A stretch of DNA of 64,000 nucleotides from Pseudogymnoascus destructans (GCF_001641265.1 NW_020167555.1:1-64000); one strand, 5' to 3'. Positions 11,026-21,581 are shown, counted from the stretch's first letter. A program made the numbers and translations. Notes: generated from the letters alone by a model not told the origin.

Positions 11026-11300
11026 CGACTTTCATTTATGGGTGTTATTGCATCATTTATCGACCGTCATTGGAAAATGCAAGAGGTCTTGATTGGGTTT
11101 GAACCTATATATACAGAGCATACTGGTGCTGAGTTATGTGGAATACTTGAAAAAGTTATCACAAGGCAGCATTTAGAAGGACGAATTATATCCATTATGA
11201 CTGATAATGCGTCAAACAACACTTCAATGATGAGAGATGTGGAAATAATGCTTGATAGTATTGCAGACAACGAGCATTTCATTGGAGGAAAAGTACAATT
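11026..11300 (+). pseudogene. hAT transposase fragment
   Basis: One open stretch encodes a piece of the hAT catalytic core (FMGVIASFIDRHWKMQEV, LIGFEP, then MTDNASNNTSMMRD). It differs from the intact hAT at 8033-10759. It abuts the solo LTR on the left. On the right it ends at about 11300 where the 3' part of the PAH-velvet gene starts on the other strand. Both ends of the transposase are missing. Confidence 0.8.
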
Positions 11301-13683
11301 CCCCGTCTTCACCACGTCGGACTGACTCATGTAGGCCTTCAGGCCGTTCAAGCTCCCCATCATCAAACCATTCTCCGTCCTCATCCCGAAACAACCCATG
11401 TCCGCAGTTGTAGAGTCCATGTTCCAAAACTGCAGTCTCCTGTATGAAATCCGAAACTGGATTAAATACCATATACTTCGAATAATCAAACTGCTCCATC
11501 TGCTCCTCCAACTTTGTAACAGACGAACTTGAATGGATTTTCAGATTTGGAAAGTAACCGGTGTGATCGTCTATGCATGTGTTGGCATCCACTGTTTGAT
11601 ACAATAGTGGTTGTGCGACCCATTGCGTGCCTTGAGCAGTTGTGATATCCCTAATAGATCGATGGATTGCCATGAAATCAGGCCGAGGTGCCACAATGAT
11701 ATCATTGCTATCCACACACCCGACCTGAGTAACACCTGAGTAGAGGTCCAGCTGATATACGATTATCCTAAGACAATATACTCCGTCTTTATCGATTGTC
11801 AACCCAGGGAATCGAAAGGTTCCGTCAATGGGAGACTGAATGAGTTCTCCGCTGAGCTGATCTGTAACATCTATGCCATTGCAGAGCAGCGTCGCGATAG
11901 CATAGACGTTTGCCATGTCCTCGGGCTGCAACAGCCGTACCACGATGGGGGTGAACAGTTCTATTTTCCGCCGAGTGAGTTCTGGCGGTTGTACTAATAT
12001 GGCGAGCATTTGATGGAGGGGCAGGCTCGTACTCCATGGACCCATCATCGTCCATAAGTCGAATGACTTAGCAGCATTTGGCTGCTGAGGCGCAACATCA
12101 TTCATAGCGGTCCATTGTTCAGTTTGTGTTGACGTTAATGCGTTATTTGCGACAGGATCATTACTAGCGCCGCATTCAATTTGGTGTCCCTCAGGCAGGA
12201 ACGTACTAAATCCTCGTATGAGGCTCGGATGTCCAGCAAACAAATCTGATATACGGTTGATGACGTTAGGAATGTCGATTCTGGTTAGGCATTATGTTAG
12301 TATGAAAGTGTGATAATGATGTCAGCATGATTAGCTAGAAGACTCACACTTGACTCTTGAAATCCTTCAAGATGTGGAGAAAAGTACTATAGATATCCGG
12401 CTTGTCGACGAGTTGGGCTTTGACTTGGTCAAGATAGCTACGAGCTTCCTGGGAAATTATTGTTAGTGATGTGTTGGTTTTCTTGTCTATTGCACGACTC
12501 GTGCCGAGGAAGGAAAGAAAATGTTTGGCTTCAGTTGCAAGTTAATCCGTTGAAACGGTCAACAAACTTTATCCATCTCTGTCACAGGAACATGGTGGGG
12601 GTTGGGTTTGATATCGCAATGAAGGGGAAATCTACACTTACATCTAGTTGTTTCTGAGTTAACGCTAGAGCACCCTGAGCTAAATATGCTGGATGTGCAA
12701 CTCCACCAGGTGGTTGCGATGGACCCATCTTCGTCCTTATGCCCAACTGCTCTGATAGCATTCTGGTTGACGCGCCGATCTCATGTATCGTCGATGTGGC
12801 AACAGGCTCCGATGATTCCGTCGGCGTATTCGGCGGGGCAGCCGGCATTTGATGGGACATCTCTGGAGCCTTGTTCAACCTAGGGGACTTAGGTGGATTG
12901 ATGTGCGTGATGGAAGTTAATTCGTTTCTTGTGACAGGATGACCAGTGGCGCAGATGGCATTAGCTCCGCTTTCAATTCGGCAGCTTGGAGGCAAGAATG
13001 GAATTAATCCTTGTATGAGGTTCGGATGTCCAGCAAATAATTCCGAGACACGGCTGATGAGATCAGGAAGGCCGATTCTGGGTAGCCATTATGTCAGTAT
13101 GAAAATGTGATAATGATGTCGGCTTGATTGGCTAGAAGACTCACACTTGACTCTCGTAATCCTTCAAGATGTGGAGAAAAGTACGATAGATATCCGGCTG
13201 GTCGACAGATTCGAGTATGACTTGTTTAACATAGCTAACAGCCTCCTGGGAAACTATTGTCAGCGATGCGTTGACTTTCCTGTCTTCTGGAAGATTCGTG
13301 CTGAGGAAGGTAACGAAAATGATTGTTCGGCTTCTGTTTCAAGATACTCCGTACAAGGTCGACAAACGTTCTCGGGCCACCCTCAAAAGAGCGCACAAGA
13401 CCTGATTATGCCACGCAGAGCGCTCACACTAACACATCCACCAACCACAGAAATGTGGTGGTCTAGAGTTTGATATCGTATAGAAGGGGAAACTTACACT
13501 CGAGGTATCTCGTCGTTCCTGACCTAGCGCTGGAGCACCCTGATCTGGACGTACTAGATGTGGAACTTCGCCAGGTGACTGCGATGAACCCATCTCCATC
13601 GTCGATATGGCAACTGGCTCAGATGATTCCTTCGGGGTATTCGGCGGGGGAGTTCGCATTTGATGGGGCATTTCTGGAGCCAT
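11224..13683 (-). CDS. Two PAH domains plus velvet domain protein
   Basis: Exons 13683-13498, 13245-13145, 13077-12642, 12448-12348 and 12280-11224 join in frame to about 626 residues. Two paired amphipathic helix (Sin3-type) domains are each split by an intron at the same place: YVKQV..DQPDIYRTFL plus LISRVSELFAGHPNLIQG, and YLDQVKAQL..KPDIYSTFL plus ISDLFAGHPSLIRG. A velvet-like domain follows: ILVQPPELTRRK, LFTPIVVRLLQPE, FRFPGLTIDKDGVYCLRI. PAH domains bind repressor peptides; velvet domains bind DNA and control development and secondary metabolism in ascomycetes. The last ~25 residues are read from antisense hAT sequence (11300-11224), so the original 3' end has been lost or replaced. 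Start ATG 13683 (MAPEMPHQM) chosen as the first ATG in frame. Confidence 0.7.
12240..13500 (-). repeat. Internal ~800-bp duplication in the PAH gene
   Basis: Exon 2/intron/exon 3 start (13245-13020) and exon 4/intron/exon 5 start (12448-12225) are clear copies. Both first exons are exactly 101 nt, intron positions match, and even the introns share sequence such as GTGAGTCTTCTAGC. The second PAH domain therefore arose by tandem duplication of exon plus intron. Confidence 0.8.
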
Positions 13684-14618
13684 GATCAACACAGAGAACT
13701 TAGGTGGATTGATGTGCGTGATGAGAGATAATATGGAGTAGGTGATAGACAAGATATATCGGCGGTAAGAAGCTTGAAGATGATTGACGAGCTGGAGATT
13801 GAAGAGGTTTGTGATCGGGTTTCTGCAAAATCGCGACCCTTATATATTCCTCAATTCTTCTGCCATCATGTCAATGGAAGACCAAACCCCCTGCAAACCA
13901 ACAACGGCCGCGGAGTTGAGGGAAGCCGATCATCCTTCGTCCAGGATCACCAGCAGCCCACGGTTGCAGCACCATGCAGTGGCCGATTGAAAAATAAAAA
14001 GGTCCAAGAGTGCATCATGCAAACAACGCGGGGGGAAGCACATATCTGCAAGACAGTGTTGGGGGGGATTCTGACGAGATCGATTAACCTTGCAGCAGTG
14101 TGGATATTCCGTACGGACGATGCGGGCAATACATGGGAGTATTGATGAAGCTTTAGTGAAGTCTTTCGTAGCTTCTATGGAGGAGCCCAGCCAGTTCGAG
14201 TTCCAAGAAAGATGTGGCTTGTGTGCACGATCCCAGTGTTGGATTTATCGATCAACGCGTATCAGTGGGGGGAGCAGCCCATTGAGGTGACGAATTGATA
14301 GTATCTGGATCGTTCTCATTGTCGCATTTTCGAAGAGCTTATAAGTGTTGTCATATGGGGACTAGTGCAAGTTGATAGTGGACCAAAGTTTCGTAAGTTT
14401 CGTAAGTTTTGTAAGTTTCTGGAGGTTTCGTTCCAAGACAGTGGCGCTGTTGAAGAAATTAGCACCCAACGAGTCTCAGATTTGACACGACCTTTGTCAA
14501 TTATTTCCAGGTGAACAAATAGTACTGTTAGCATGATGGAAATAAATATGACCTTCTCCGCAGAATCATCCTCCATAATGACAGTCCTGCCGTGTTGTCC
14601 ACATTCTTCATTTCGAAC
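13684..14618. other. Upstream region, no supported gene
   Basis: A 123-codon frame (13774-14145, +) has no recognised domain. A short repeat of about 10 bp (TTTCGTAAG variants, four copies) lies at about 14388-14418. The 5' side of the PAH-velvet gene and its promoter should be within the first few hundred bases. Confidence 0.4.
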
Positions 14619-15122
14619 ATGCCTGCAATTCGACCGGTGAGAACCAAACGCTTTGATGTCCCAGATCCACAACCAAACTCTCCCAATGAACGGTTTTTTG
14701 ACGTGGTTCGCATTATCTCTCTCTTTATTCTCCTTTTTGCTAAAAACCCGCAGCTATGGCGCTGGTCAGCGTTGGACGACGCTGTAGCCTCAATTTGGAT
14801 TGATGACCTTCAGGTCGTACCTGAGGTACCATCAGCCACGGACATCTCGATCTTGACTCTACATCAAACCCAGACTGAGAATTCGAACTCAAGGACGAAC
14901 AGTCTCCCGTCTTCAAATACCATGGACACCTCGATCTTGACTCTACACCAAAACCAGAGTGAGAATTCGAAACCAAGGACGAACAGACTCCCGCCTTCAA
15001 ATACCATGGATACCTCGATCTTGACTCTACACCACCAAAACCAGAGTGACAGTTCGACACCCGATAGACTTCCGTCTCGATCCAAGAAATACTGGCCTCT
15101 CAAGTTCTGCTTTCCAATTTGA
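14619..15122 (+). CDS. Uncharacterised ORF with 28-residue repeats
   Basis: Open reading frame from the ATG at 14619 (MPAIRPVRTKRF). The N-terminal ~70 residues include a hydrophobic stretch (IISLFILLF). The C-terminal half is three copies of a 28-residue unit beginning D(I/T)SILTLH, rich in Ser, Asn and Gln. I do not recognise the family. It ends just before the terminal repeat of the next element. It could be a non-coding minisatellite with a chance frame. Confidence 0.25.
   Translation: MPAIRPVRTKRFDVPDPQPNSPNERFFDVVRIISLFILLFAKNPQLWRWSALDDAVASIWIDDLQVVPEVPSATDISILTLHQTQTENSNSRTNSLPSSNTMDTSILTLHQNQSENSKPRTNRLPPSNTMDTSILTLHHQNQSDSSTPDRLPSRSKKYWPLKFCFPI
14841..15092. repeat. 84-bp minisatellite, 3 copies
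   Basis: Copies start at 14841, 14925 and 15009 with GA(C/T)A(T/C)CTCGATCTTGACTC. The period is exactly 84 bp; the third copy is more diverged. Confidence 0.85.
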
Positions 15123-15542
15123 TCCTTGTCGAAGAGTTGGGCTCAATTATGAAGAACGGGATTCGAGTAAAGGGCCGTGAGTGTTGGTTAACAGGTACAA
15201 GTAGGCTGCGCACTGGGTACTCACGAGTCGAGTAGTAGAATTTTTACTCACCCAGCTGAGTTACTCGCTCATGTCCCGAGTATTGTTGAATGAGGATTAC
15301 TCACTTGCTGAGTACCTAGTATGGGTCTTGGCAACTCAGTTATATCACGTGTTTGATTAGCCATTACTTATGTTAAAAACGGGGTGCGACTTCATTGATC
15401 AAGACGCCATAACTCCAACTCCATTCCCATATTGTTGATGTCCTATTCCACACTATAACCTTTGGCCTTTAGGTACCAGGTTACCAGATGGTTGCCAGAA
15501 CTCATCTGACCTTCATTCCTGGGTGAGAGACATTTCCATCGA

Positions 15543-16116
15543 TTAAGCCCACAGCTTAAACATCATATCCTGCAAACGCCGAACCAATATCATACCCTTT
15601 GCCTGAATTGTCACTCTCTTCGCATGAATAGCGAGGAGGTTTGTCACTATAACTGTTAGTATGTCCCTGTCACTATGTTTAAACATCATACTCTCAAATT
15701 CTCGAATGAGGAAGCATTCAGCAGCTTCCTAAAGAGCTAGGATAGCAGATTGCTGGAAGCGAAGATTGGACTTGAAGTCTTCTGTGATTTCCCTAACAAG
15801 ACGCTGGAATGGGAGCTAGTATCAAGTTGCTGTCTTCTGATATCGCGGAGAGCCTTGGTGCCTATATGTTTATTAGAGAGTTCTGGTAATCCTCTGGTAA
15901 TCCTCTGGTAATCCTCTTACTAGACTTTGTGCAGCGCGTGGCCTTCTGAGCATGATTGTTGCTAGCTTGAGATGAGCAAACTGGAGCTTTTCTTGCTGTG
16001 CCCACAGCCTTTTCCTGTCCCTTTCCGCCAAGCCCAGAGCCAGCCCGTAATCCAAGTGGCATCCTTGGTGCTATGCCGCCAGTTGATCTCCTAGCAGTTT
16101 GCTTGGTACGAGTCAT
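15543..16116 (-). pseudogene. Histone H3-like pseudogene
   Basis: The ATG at 16116 opens with TRTKQTARRSTGGIAPRM, a clear copy of the H3 tail. Lys4 is kept while Lys9 is Arg, Lys14 is Ile and Lys18 is Met. A long insertion rich in Gly/Ala/Ser follows. After a 59-bp intron (15920-15862, GTAAGA..TAG) a histone-fold remnant appears: GTKALRDIRR, then in another frame LPFQRLVREITEDFKSNLRF, AILAL-stop-EAAE, and finally AIHAKRVTIQ and LVRRLQ, ending at TAA 15543. At least one frameshift and one TAG (where H3 has Gln, CAG) disrupt it. It lies inside the mobile element and runs opposite to its other gene. A normal chromosomal H3 would not have the tail insertion or changed lysines. Confidence 0.8.
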
Positions 16117-16515
16117 TTGCTAATATCAAGGTGAGTTAGTAAAGTAAACACAAGATAAAGAAGTAGATCAAAAGATATGTGTACTTACAGTGAGTTTGTA
16201 GAAAGAATATTGCAGAAGAAGAGTATAGTAAAGAGGTAGAGGTTGAAAGGTATGTGTTTTATATGAAGGTGCGCATTGTGGTGTTGTTTTTGGAACAGTA
16301 ATTCTTTGTAGGTGAATATTCCTTCACAAATATTTTTGTTTGCAACTTTAAAATAACCACGACCTTAGAACCACCTTCCTTGGTTACTCTCCGATCTACA
16401 CATTCTTCTTCCCTTTTGAGCCTTTACCTCTTCACTAGGACTTCAACTAAGTTTATTATCTTGATTCTATAGCCAGAACTTCTGGAGATCTCTGCTAATC
16501 ACGTGTTTAGTTAGT
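16117..16515. other. Spacer between divergent genes of the element
   Basis: AT-rich sequence between the H3-like gene (minus) and the next gene (plus); it would hold both promoters. A CTTCTGGAGATCTCTGCTAA segment near 16479 resembles the motif found in the element's introns. No ORF supported. Confidence 0.5.
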
Positions 16516-18006
16516 ATGGCGAAACTCAAGGCACATGAAGAACTCTCCACTAATGCGAATACTATCAAAGCTCGCAACTGCGTCTCCAACCTTACTGAAG
16601 ATGAGAAGGCTGTTCACTTAGCACTCAAGGCTGACCATGCTGATCTGAGCTACTACTTAAAGAAGTTATATAAGTCTGCAAAGTGTAAGGATGCCTCCTT
16701 ACCTAGATACTCGAAGAACCCGCCTCAGAGCTGTTACGGTCACCACAAGCATGAAATCCGACTCGGTGTGGTTTCGGACCAGTAGAGGAGGACATAGCGA
16801 GTTACACTATAGTGGGGGACAGTAAGGGTGTAGGGTTCAGGGTCGATGCGGACCTGTTGCGGTGGAAGGTTCAGGGCTAGGGTTGGGATAACTGAGTCGG
16901 GCCCGTTTCGGGTACTTAAGGAAACAAACTTAACGGGGTTCCCCCTTCATCTTTTTTGTATCCTTCGTAGTAGACCTATAGGATAGCATCCTTTTAGCCT
17001 CCAACTCGCACTCTCATATGCTATTACTGTGAGCTGGGTGCCCTGTGTCATTACACAAAGTATATCGCTGCCTCTACTGAAGACAAGACACGTCTACAGA
17101 ATGAATTGAAGGTTGAGCGTATTTGTGTTCGGTAAGTTCCTTCTGGTAATCTCTGGTAGCCTCAATCTAACTATAAACAGGACTGAGAAGGGTACCCATG
17201 CATCTTGCATTGTGAATCAGAAAGTCAAGAATATTAGCGCCTCTTCTTCTCCACAAGCCCCACCATCTACTCCGCCCAAACAACTTCTGTCTGAGCTTGC
17301 TGCATTTGAGGGTATCTCAAGTATTCCAATCGATGACAATCATAACAGCGAATGGGAGGATACTGAGGTTGAAGACGATTTGGAGTTGGAGCTTATGTTA
17401 CAGCGCGAGATATTTTAAATGACGAGGCTGTTCTACCAGATGAGCTTTCCGATGAAGAGATCACTAGCACCCAGGCTCTCTTAACTCAAGCGCACATTGA
17501 TGTATGCTACCTCATAATCTGGTAATCTTCTGGTGATACTAATAGTTGATAGGCCCATGAAGAGTCCAATTTCCGCAAGTGGCAACATTTCTGGGATAGC
17601 TGTATCCACTCATATACGAGAAAGGCTGGAAAGCTGAGAAAGAAGCCTGAGCGTCTCTTTGAGTATATGCCGTGGATTGATGTAGAGGAAGGGTACGTCT
17701 CTGATCATCCTAGCAATCTTCTGGCAATACTAATTGTTTATTATAGCACTTTTCACGAGGTTATCCCACCACATAAATATTTCTGTTTGTACGAGCAGGC
17801 AGTTTGGAAAGTGGGCCTAATTACCAGGACCTGTGCAGTGGTACCCAAAGTCTTACAATCTTGTCGACAATGGATGGTTGCAAATATCCACTCATAGTTC
17901 TAGCTTCAAAGAGGCGTTCTTACTTGTCTACTCTAAGAAGTTTGATAAGGAAAAGTGGGCTAAGGTATCAGCTGCACAGGATATGTTGTTCCTGGAGCTA
18001 GAGTAG
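16516..18006 (+). pseudogene. Broken multi-exon gene of the 4.2-kb element
   Basis: The first segment starts MAKLKAHEELSTNANTIK and runs to about 16731, where an LTR-like copy is inserted. Reading resumes after 17055 (KYIAASTEDKTRLQNELK). Three introns are well marked: 17132-17180, 17502-17552 and 17693-17746, each GT..AG and each containing a TCTGGTAATC-like word. The frame is broken after ELMLQREIF at about 17418, and again after 17750. Acidic and Pro/Ser-rich stretches are visible; no domain is recognised. It may be the transposase-partner or a captured gene. Confidence 0.5.
16732..17055 (+). mobile_element. LTR-like insertion (copy 1)
   Basis: It runs from TGTTACGGTCAC to CATTACA and interrupts the preceding gene. 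Its last ~170 bp are nearly identical, in reverse complement, to 18221-18422. The flanking 5-mers CAGAG and CAAAG could be an imperfect target duplication. Family not identified; no internal coding region. Confidence 0.5.
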
Positions 18007-18220
18007 AGGAGAACTTGAGTTGCTAAAGTTATAGCGCTGGAGTACCTTTCGCGTTGGAAAACCAGGTATTTAAGTACTTCATCGTAGCCAGACTTCTGGT
18101 AACCTTCTGATAATCGAGCAATTTGCCAAATGCCATCTCAGTACTCAGAGTTGTTTGATTCTGACAGTATTCTCAGACTCTTTTCCGTCTTCTCAACGAC
18201 TATCCTCATTAAATCAAGTC

Positions 18221-18422
18221 TGTAAGGACACAGGGCACCCAGCTCACAGTAATAGCATATGAGAGTGCGAGTCAGAGGCTAAACGGATGCTATCCTATAG
18301 GTCTACTACGAAGGATACAAAAAAGATGAAGAGAGGAACCCCCGTTGGGTCAATCTCCTTAAGTACCCGAAATGGGTCCGACTCAGCTAACCTGCCTTAA
18401 CTCTTATCATGTGACCGTAACC
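18221..18422 (-). mobile_element. LTR-like insertion (copy 2, inverted)
   Basis: It begins TGTAAGGACACAGGGCACCC and ends GTGACCGTAAC. It is the reverse complement of copy 1 but lacks about 120 bp found in that copy. No target duplication is evident. With copy 1 it makes an inverted pair about 1.2 kb apart. Confidence 0.55.
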
Positions 18423-18483
18423 TGCCCGACTCAGATCCTTTCCATCACTGAGGGACAGGCATCCTTACAAAGTCCCTGCAGGC

Positions 18484-18867
18484 CTTGAATATATTGGCAA
18501 GTTAAACCAATTCGTCAAATGGACTAAGGATACACACGATATATTCATTGAGTGGTGGAAGCTATCACGATGGTATGAACAACACTCAGATCATACTACA
18601 AAACTCCTTATGAAGATTGCATGGGATTCAACCAACTGGAGTTCTCAATACTGGAGAAGTTATCACCAAGGAGCAGACCGGCTTTCTGGAGAACCATGTG
18701 TTATTTGTACTTATTGTTCGAAGGCCCTTACGCATCCTGCAATCAAGTCTGCTGGCCCAAAGTCTATGGCAACACATCTTGCATCAGACATTTGCAAAAA
18801 GAAGTCACAGATGGGAAGGATAGTCTCTATCAAATGCGAATCAATCAAATGCAACCTCAACAAGTAA
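18484..18867 (+). pseudogene. BED-type zinc-finger fragment
   Basis: An open frame reads LNQFVKWTKDTHDIFIEWW and later CVICTYCSKAL ... HLASDICKKK, a CxxC..H..C pattern like BED fingers of hAT transposases. It is followed at 18864 by GTAAGGATTACCAGATTATT, a likely intron start containing the same word as the element's other introns. No transposase core follows before the right terminal repeat at 19410. Confidence 0.45.
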
Positions 18868-19426
18868 GGATTACCAGATTATTACCAGAATTATGTAGGT
18901 TAATACCTATAATAAGATCATATTCTCACACAAGAGACATTTTATGAACAAGTTCTATACACAGTTATCTTGACTCATAGCTCGTTCCGCTCAGTCGAGG
19001 ATCCTCATCAAGACCCTATAAATACTTTAGGTATTAGTAGGTCTGGCCGGCCTCATCAAGCAAGGTGGAGGGATGTTCTTAAGCATATATAATAGATAAT
19101 AGCGTTCTAATAATCTTCTGATAATCATGGTACTTAGATAGAGGAATATACATGATTCGTTCTCACAGCTTACTAGAGATGGCGAGAGTGATGCTAATAG
19201 ATGTAATACTTTAACTTAACCATAAAACAGTATTAATCGTATGAGGGACTGTTCACATGATGCATAAATCTTACACGTGATAGCCGAGTACTCACCGGGT
19301 TTTTACAGAGTAACTGAGTATTGACCTCACTCACCGAGTCGAGTAAAAGGTTCAGCTACTCACCCAGCTGAGTAACCCACTGAGCGAGTGAGCCGAGTAT
19401 TGAGCGAGTAGTGCGCAGCCTAGACC

Positions 19427-19885
19427 GTGCCTTCTCCGACGCCAGCCTACATCGGGTCTTGTAGTGGTGGTTCAGCATACGACCATCGCCTCAACAATGG
19501 CTATCCTTGTGGACCCTTCGCTTCAGTATCAGATTTTCACGACTTTCTTGTGGTCCCTGTGGCCAGATGTCCTCGGCAAGAGCTTGTTACATACTATCGC
19601 CAACAACTTGCAGATAATCATGGGGTTGTTTTTACTCACGCGGATCTGTGCGGGGATCATATATTTGTCGAGCCAACAACTGGAATAATCACCGGGATCA
19701 TTGACTGGGAGATGGCTGGTTGGTGGCCTGCATATTGGGAGTATACTAAATCACGGTTTGGTAGTAGATACCAAACATGGTGGAAGACACTGATAGCTCA
19801 TGTTCTGGACCCACACGAGCGTGAGCTTCGATCGAAGAAGATCTGCAGCAGTTCTGAGTGTGAACCCTGCCCTGAACGCGTATGA
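19427..19885 (+). pseudogene. APH-family phosphotransferase, 3' fragment
   Basis: The C-terminal half of a fungal APH-like (aminoglycoside phosphotransferase/choline kinase-type) protein is open. It has the catalytic loop VFTHADLCGDHIFV and the metal-binding segment GIIDWEMAGWWPAYWEYTK. The kinase N-lobe is absent; the frame starts immediately after the terminal repeat of the 4.2-kb element, so the element or a linked deletion removed the 5' half. Nothing resembling the missing half lies left of 15202. Fungal members are mostly of unknown substrate. Confidence 0.8.
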
Positions 19886-20042
19886 TACTATGAGATCAAA
19901 TCTGCAAAATGGGTTTAATTTGTCTGCGATAAAATAGCCCGTCCCCTGAAACGCAAACACAAATACTAACAACACCGCTACTATGGGCTGGCGCTGATCC
20001 TCCCGCGCTAAACAGATCCTCCTCAAATATCGATTGCCTTTA

Positions 20043-20495
20043 CTACTTCTGAACAATGCCGGTCGCATATAATGCCGGAATCGCACTGTTGACAGTCCAC
20101 TCTGTGCACTTTATCATCGGCGGCCGAGCTTCCCCCGGCTTGTAGAATGAGCCGTCAGGTTTCATTTGCTCCGTCTTCATGGTAGCAATGTTGAAGTGCT
20201 TTTGTTTTGGGGGTGGGGGCTGGGCCTCGAGAACTCGATTCATTTCATGAGGATAGTCGGTTGCTTTTATTGTGCCAAGGTATTCCTTCGCGAAGAATGT
20301 TTCCGACACTTCGGGTCGCTTGCCTGGCTTTGTATCGTAACGCATTCCAGAGGTGATGTCGCCCGTAACGTGATGAATCATTCCACTACCGTCGGCCTGC
20401 GTTTGCACAAAGATAACATTGTGGTACCTCGGACTTGGCATATCGGGATCTGGTATGGAGATGGTGTACTTGATTTTATAAACGTTGTAAGACAT
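20043..20495 (-). CDS. Conserved hypothetical small protein (150 aa)
   Basis: A single uninterrupted ATG-to-stop frame starts MSYNVYKIKYTISIPDPD. It has no signal peptide or membrane segment. A conserved-looking core includes HNVIFVQTQADGSGMIHHVTGDITSGMRY (positions about 24-52). Composition and codon use look genuine. I recall similar short proteins annotated as hypothetical in many Pezizomycotina, but I cannot name a function. It is transcribed away from the APH-like gene at 21582. Confidence 0.7.
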   Translation of the reverse strand: MSYNVYKIKYTISIPDPDMPSPRYHNVIFVQTQADGSGMIHHVTGDITSGMRYDTKPGKRPEVSETFFAKEYLGTIKATDYPHEMNRVLEAQPPPPKQKHFNIATMKTEQMKPDGSFYKPGEARPPMIKCTEWTVNSAIPALYATGIVQK

Positions 20496-21581
20496 GATGA
20501 TCCTTAGTTGGCAAATTGGAGTATCGAACTCAGAGGTAGTTTTGTCGGCTGATTTGAGGATTTTAGCTGCGTCGGCAGGAATGAGCCTAGCAGTTTTGCA
20601 CGAAAGATAGCGAGACAGAAGAGGTTTCGGATTTGTTGGGTGATCTGGGAATGGTATTTTGAAGATACAAGAGAAAGAGAAATGATTGAGCCTTTATGCA
20701 CCTTAGTTGGGTTTGGAGACTTGGATTCCTGTTGACGCCGGTTGGTGTGGCCATAGGGAATGGCCATATTCAAGCGCTTACGTCGCAGGGGCTTGTTAGA
20801 CAGGTGTTAGTTCCAGCGCATATAGATTCTCGAAATAGTATTTGCAGCCGTTTCAGCAAACGCTTGTTCAAGGAAGGCCCTGTCGCACTCCGGAAGTGCC
20901 GTTCCATTGGATAGACTAAGCGCCAGGAGATCACACAATAAAACGGCAACTACTGCTAGCCATCTTCATATTGTATACACCAAGTGTTGGTTGGATTTTC
21001 GGTGGCGTGGGAATCCCAGCTAATTTGGTTCCACTTGGCAATTCTGACTGACTGGTTTGGGCACTCAAGGTGATTCACAGCACAGTAGGAATAAACAAAA
21101 CCCAGCCCCAAACTTGTTCAAAAACCAATGACCAGCTTCGGTCCGATGTTCCTCCGGCTTGTGGGGGTCCAACAAAGAGCGTGATCGACTGTTATGACAA
21201 CATCTGCTAGCTTATTGGCGAGGTTGGCGCTGGATCACTGACTTAGCCGATTGGTGTTTGAGCGCAAACCAAGCTGTTGAATTTTATTGGGCCGTAGGCC
21301 CGGACGCTACGACCGAAACTACTCCGTAGTTTCATGATACTGCTGCCTAATATTTAAGCCAGATACACGTTACGCAGCCTCGATCCTGCACTAACATAAG
21401 GAAGCAAAGGAGGCAAAAGAGACAACAGAGACTTGCACATTTTAATAAACTAGGCTAGTGCTGGACTAAATTCTCATCTCGAAATACATTCTTTGGCTGG
21501 CGGTAGAGAAGGCTATTATCACGACGAAAATCATATCGGGTGTCTGCTGTTACCAACGATCACATTTCACCGGTTTTCACA
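20496..21581. other. Intergenic, divergent promoters
   Basis: It lies between the 150-aa gene (minus) and the APH-like gene (plus). Short frames on both strands look random. I see no repeat or RNA gene. A TATTTAAG box at about 21350 may serve the APH-like gene. Confidence 0.5.

Larger units (their letters stand above)
15202..19422. mobile_element. Decayed ~4.2-kb element with 13-bp terminal inverted repeats
   Basis: The ends are TAGGCTGCGCACT at 15202-15214 and its exact inverse at 19410-19422. Next to both ends are clusters of ACTCACC, CGAGTA and CAGCTGAGT words, including a shared CTACTCACCCAGCTGAGT-like block, resembling hAT subterminal repeats. Inside are a histone H3-like pseudogene (minus strand), a broken multi-exon gene (plus strand), two inverted LTR-like copies and a BED-type finger segment. 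I could not find an 8-bp target duplication. No catalytic core is recognisable. hAT-like assignment is inference from the ends and the BED finger. Confidence 0.55.

Noticed and set aside
15202..19422. Giant Starship-type element
   Set aside because: No DUF3435 tyrosine recombinase is visible and the 4.2-kb length is too short.
15194..19430. 8-bp target duplication around the 4.2-kb element
   Set aside because: GGTACAAG and GACCGTGC do not match; no offset gave a convincing pair.
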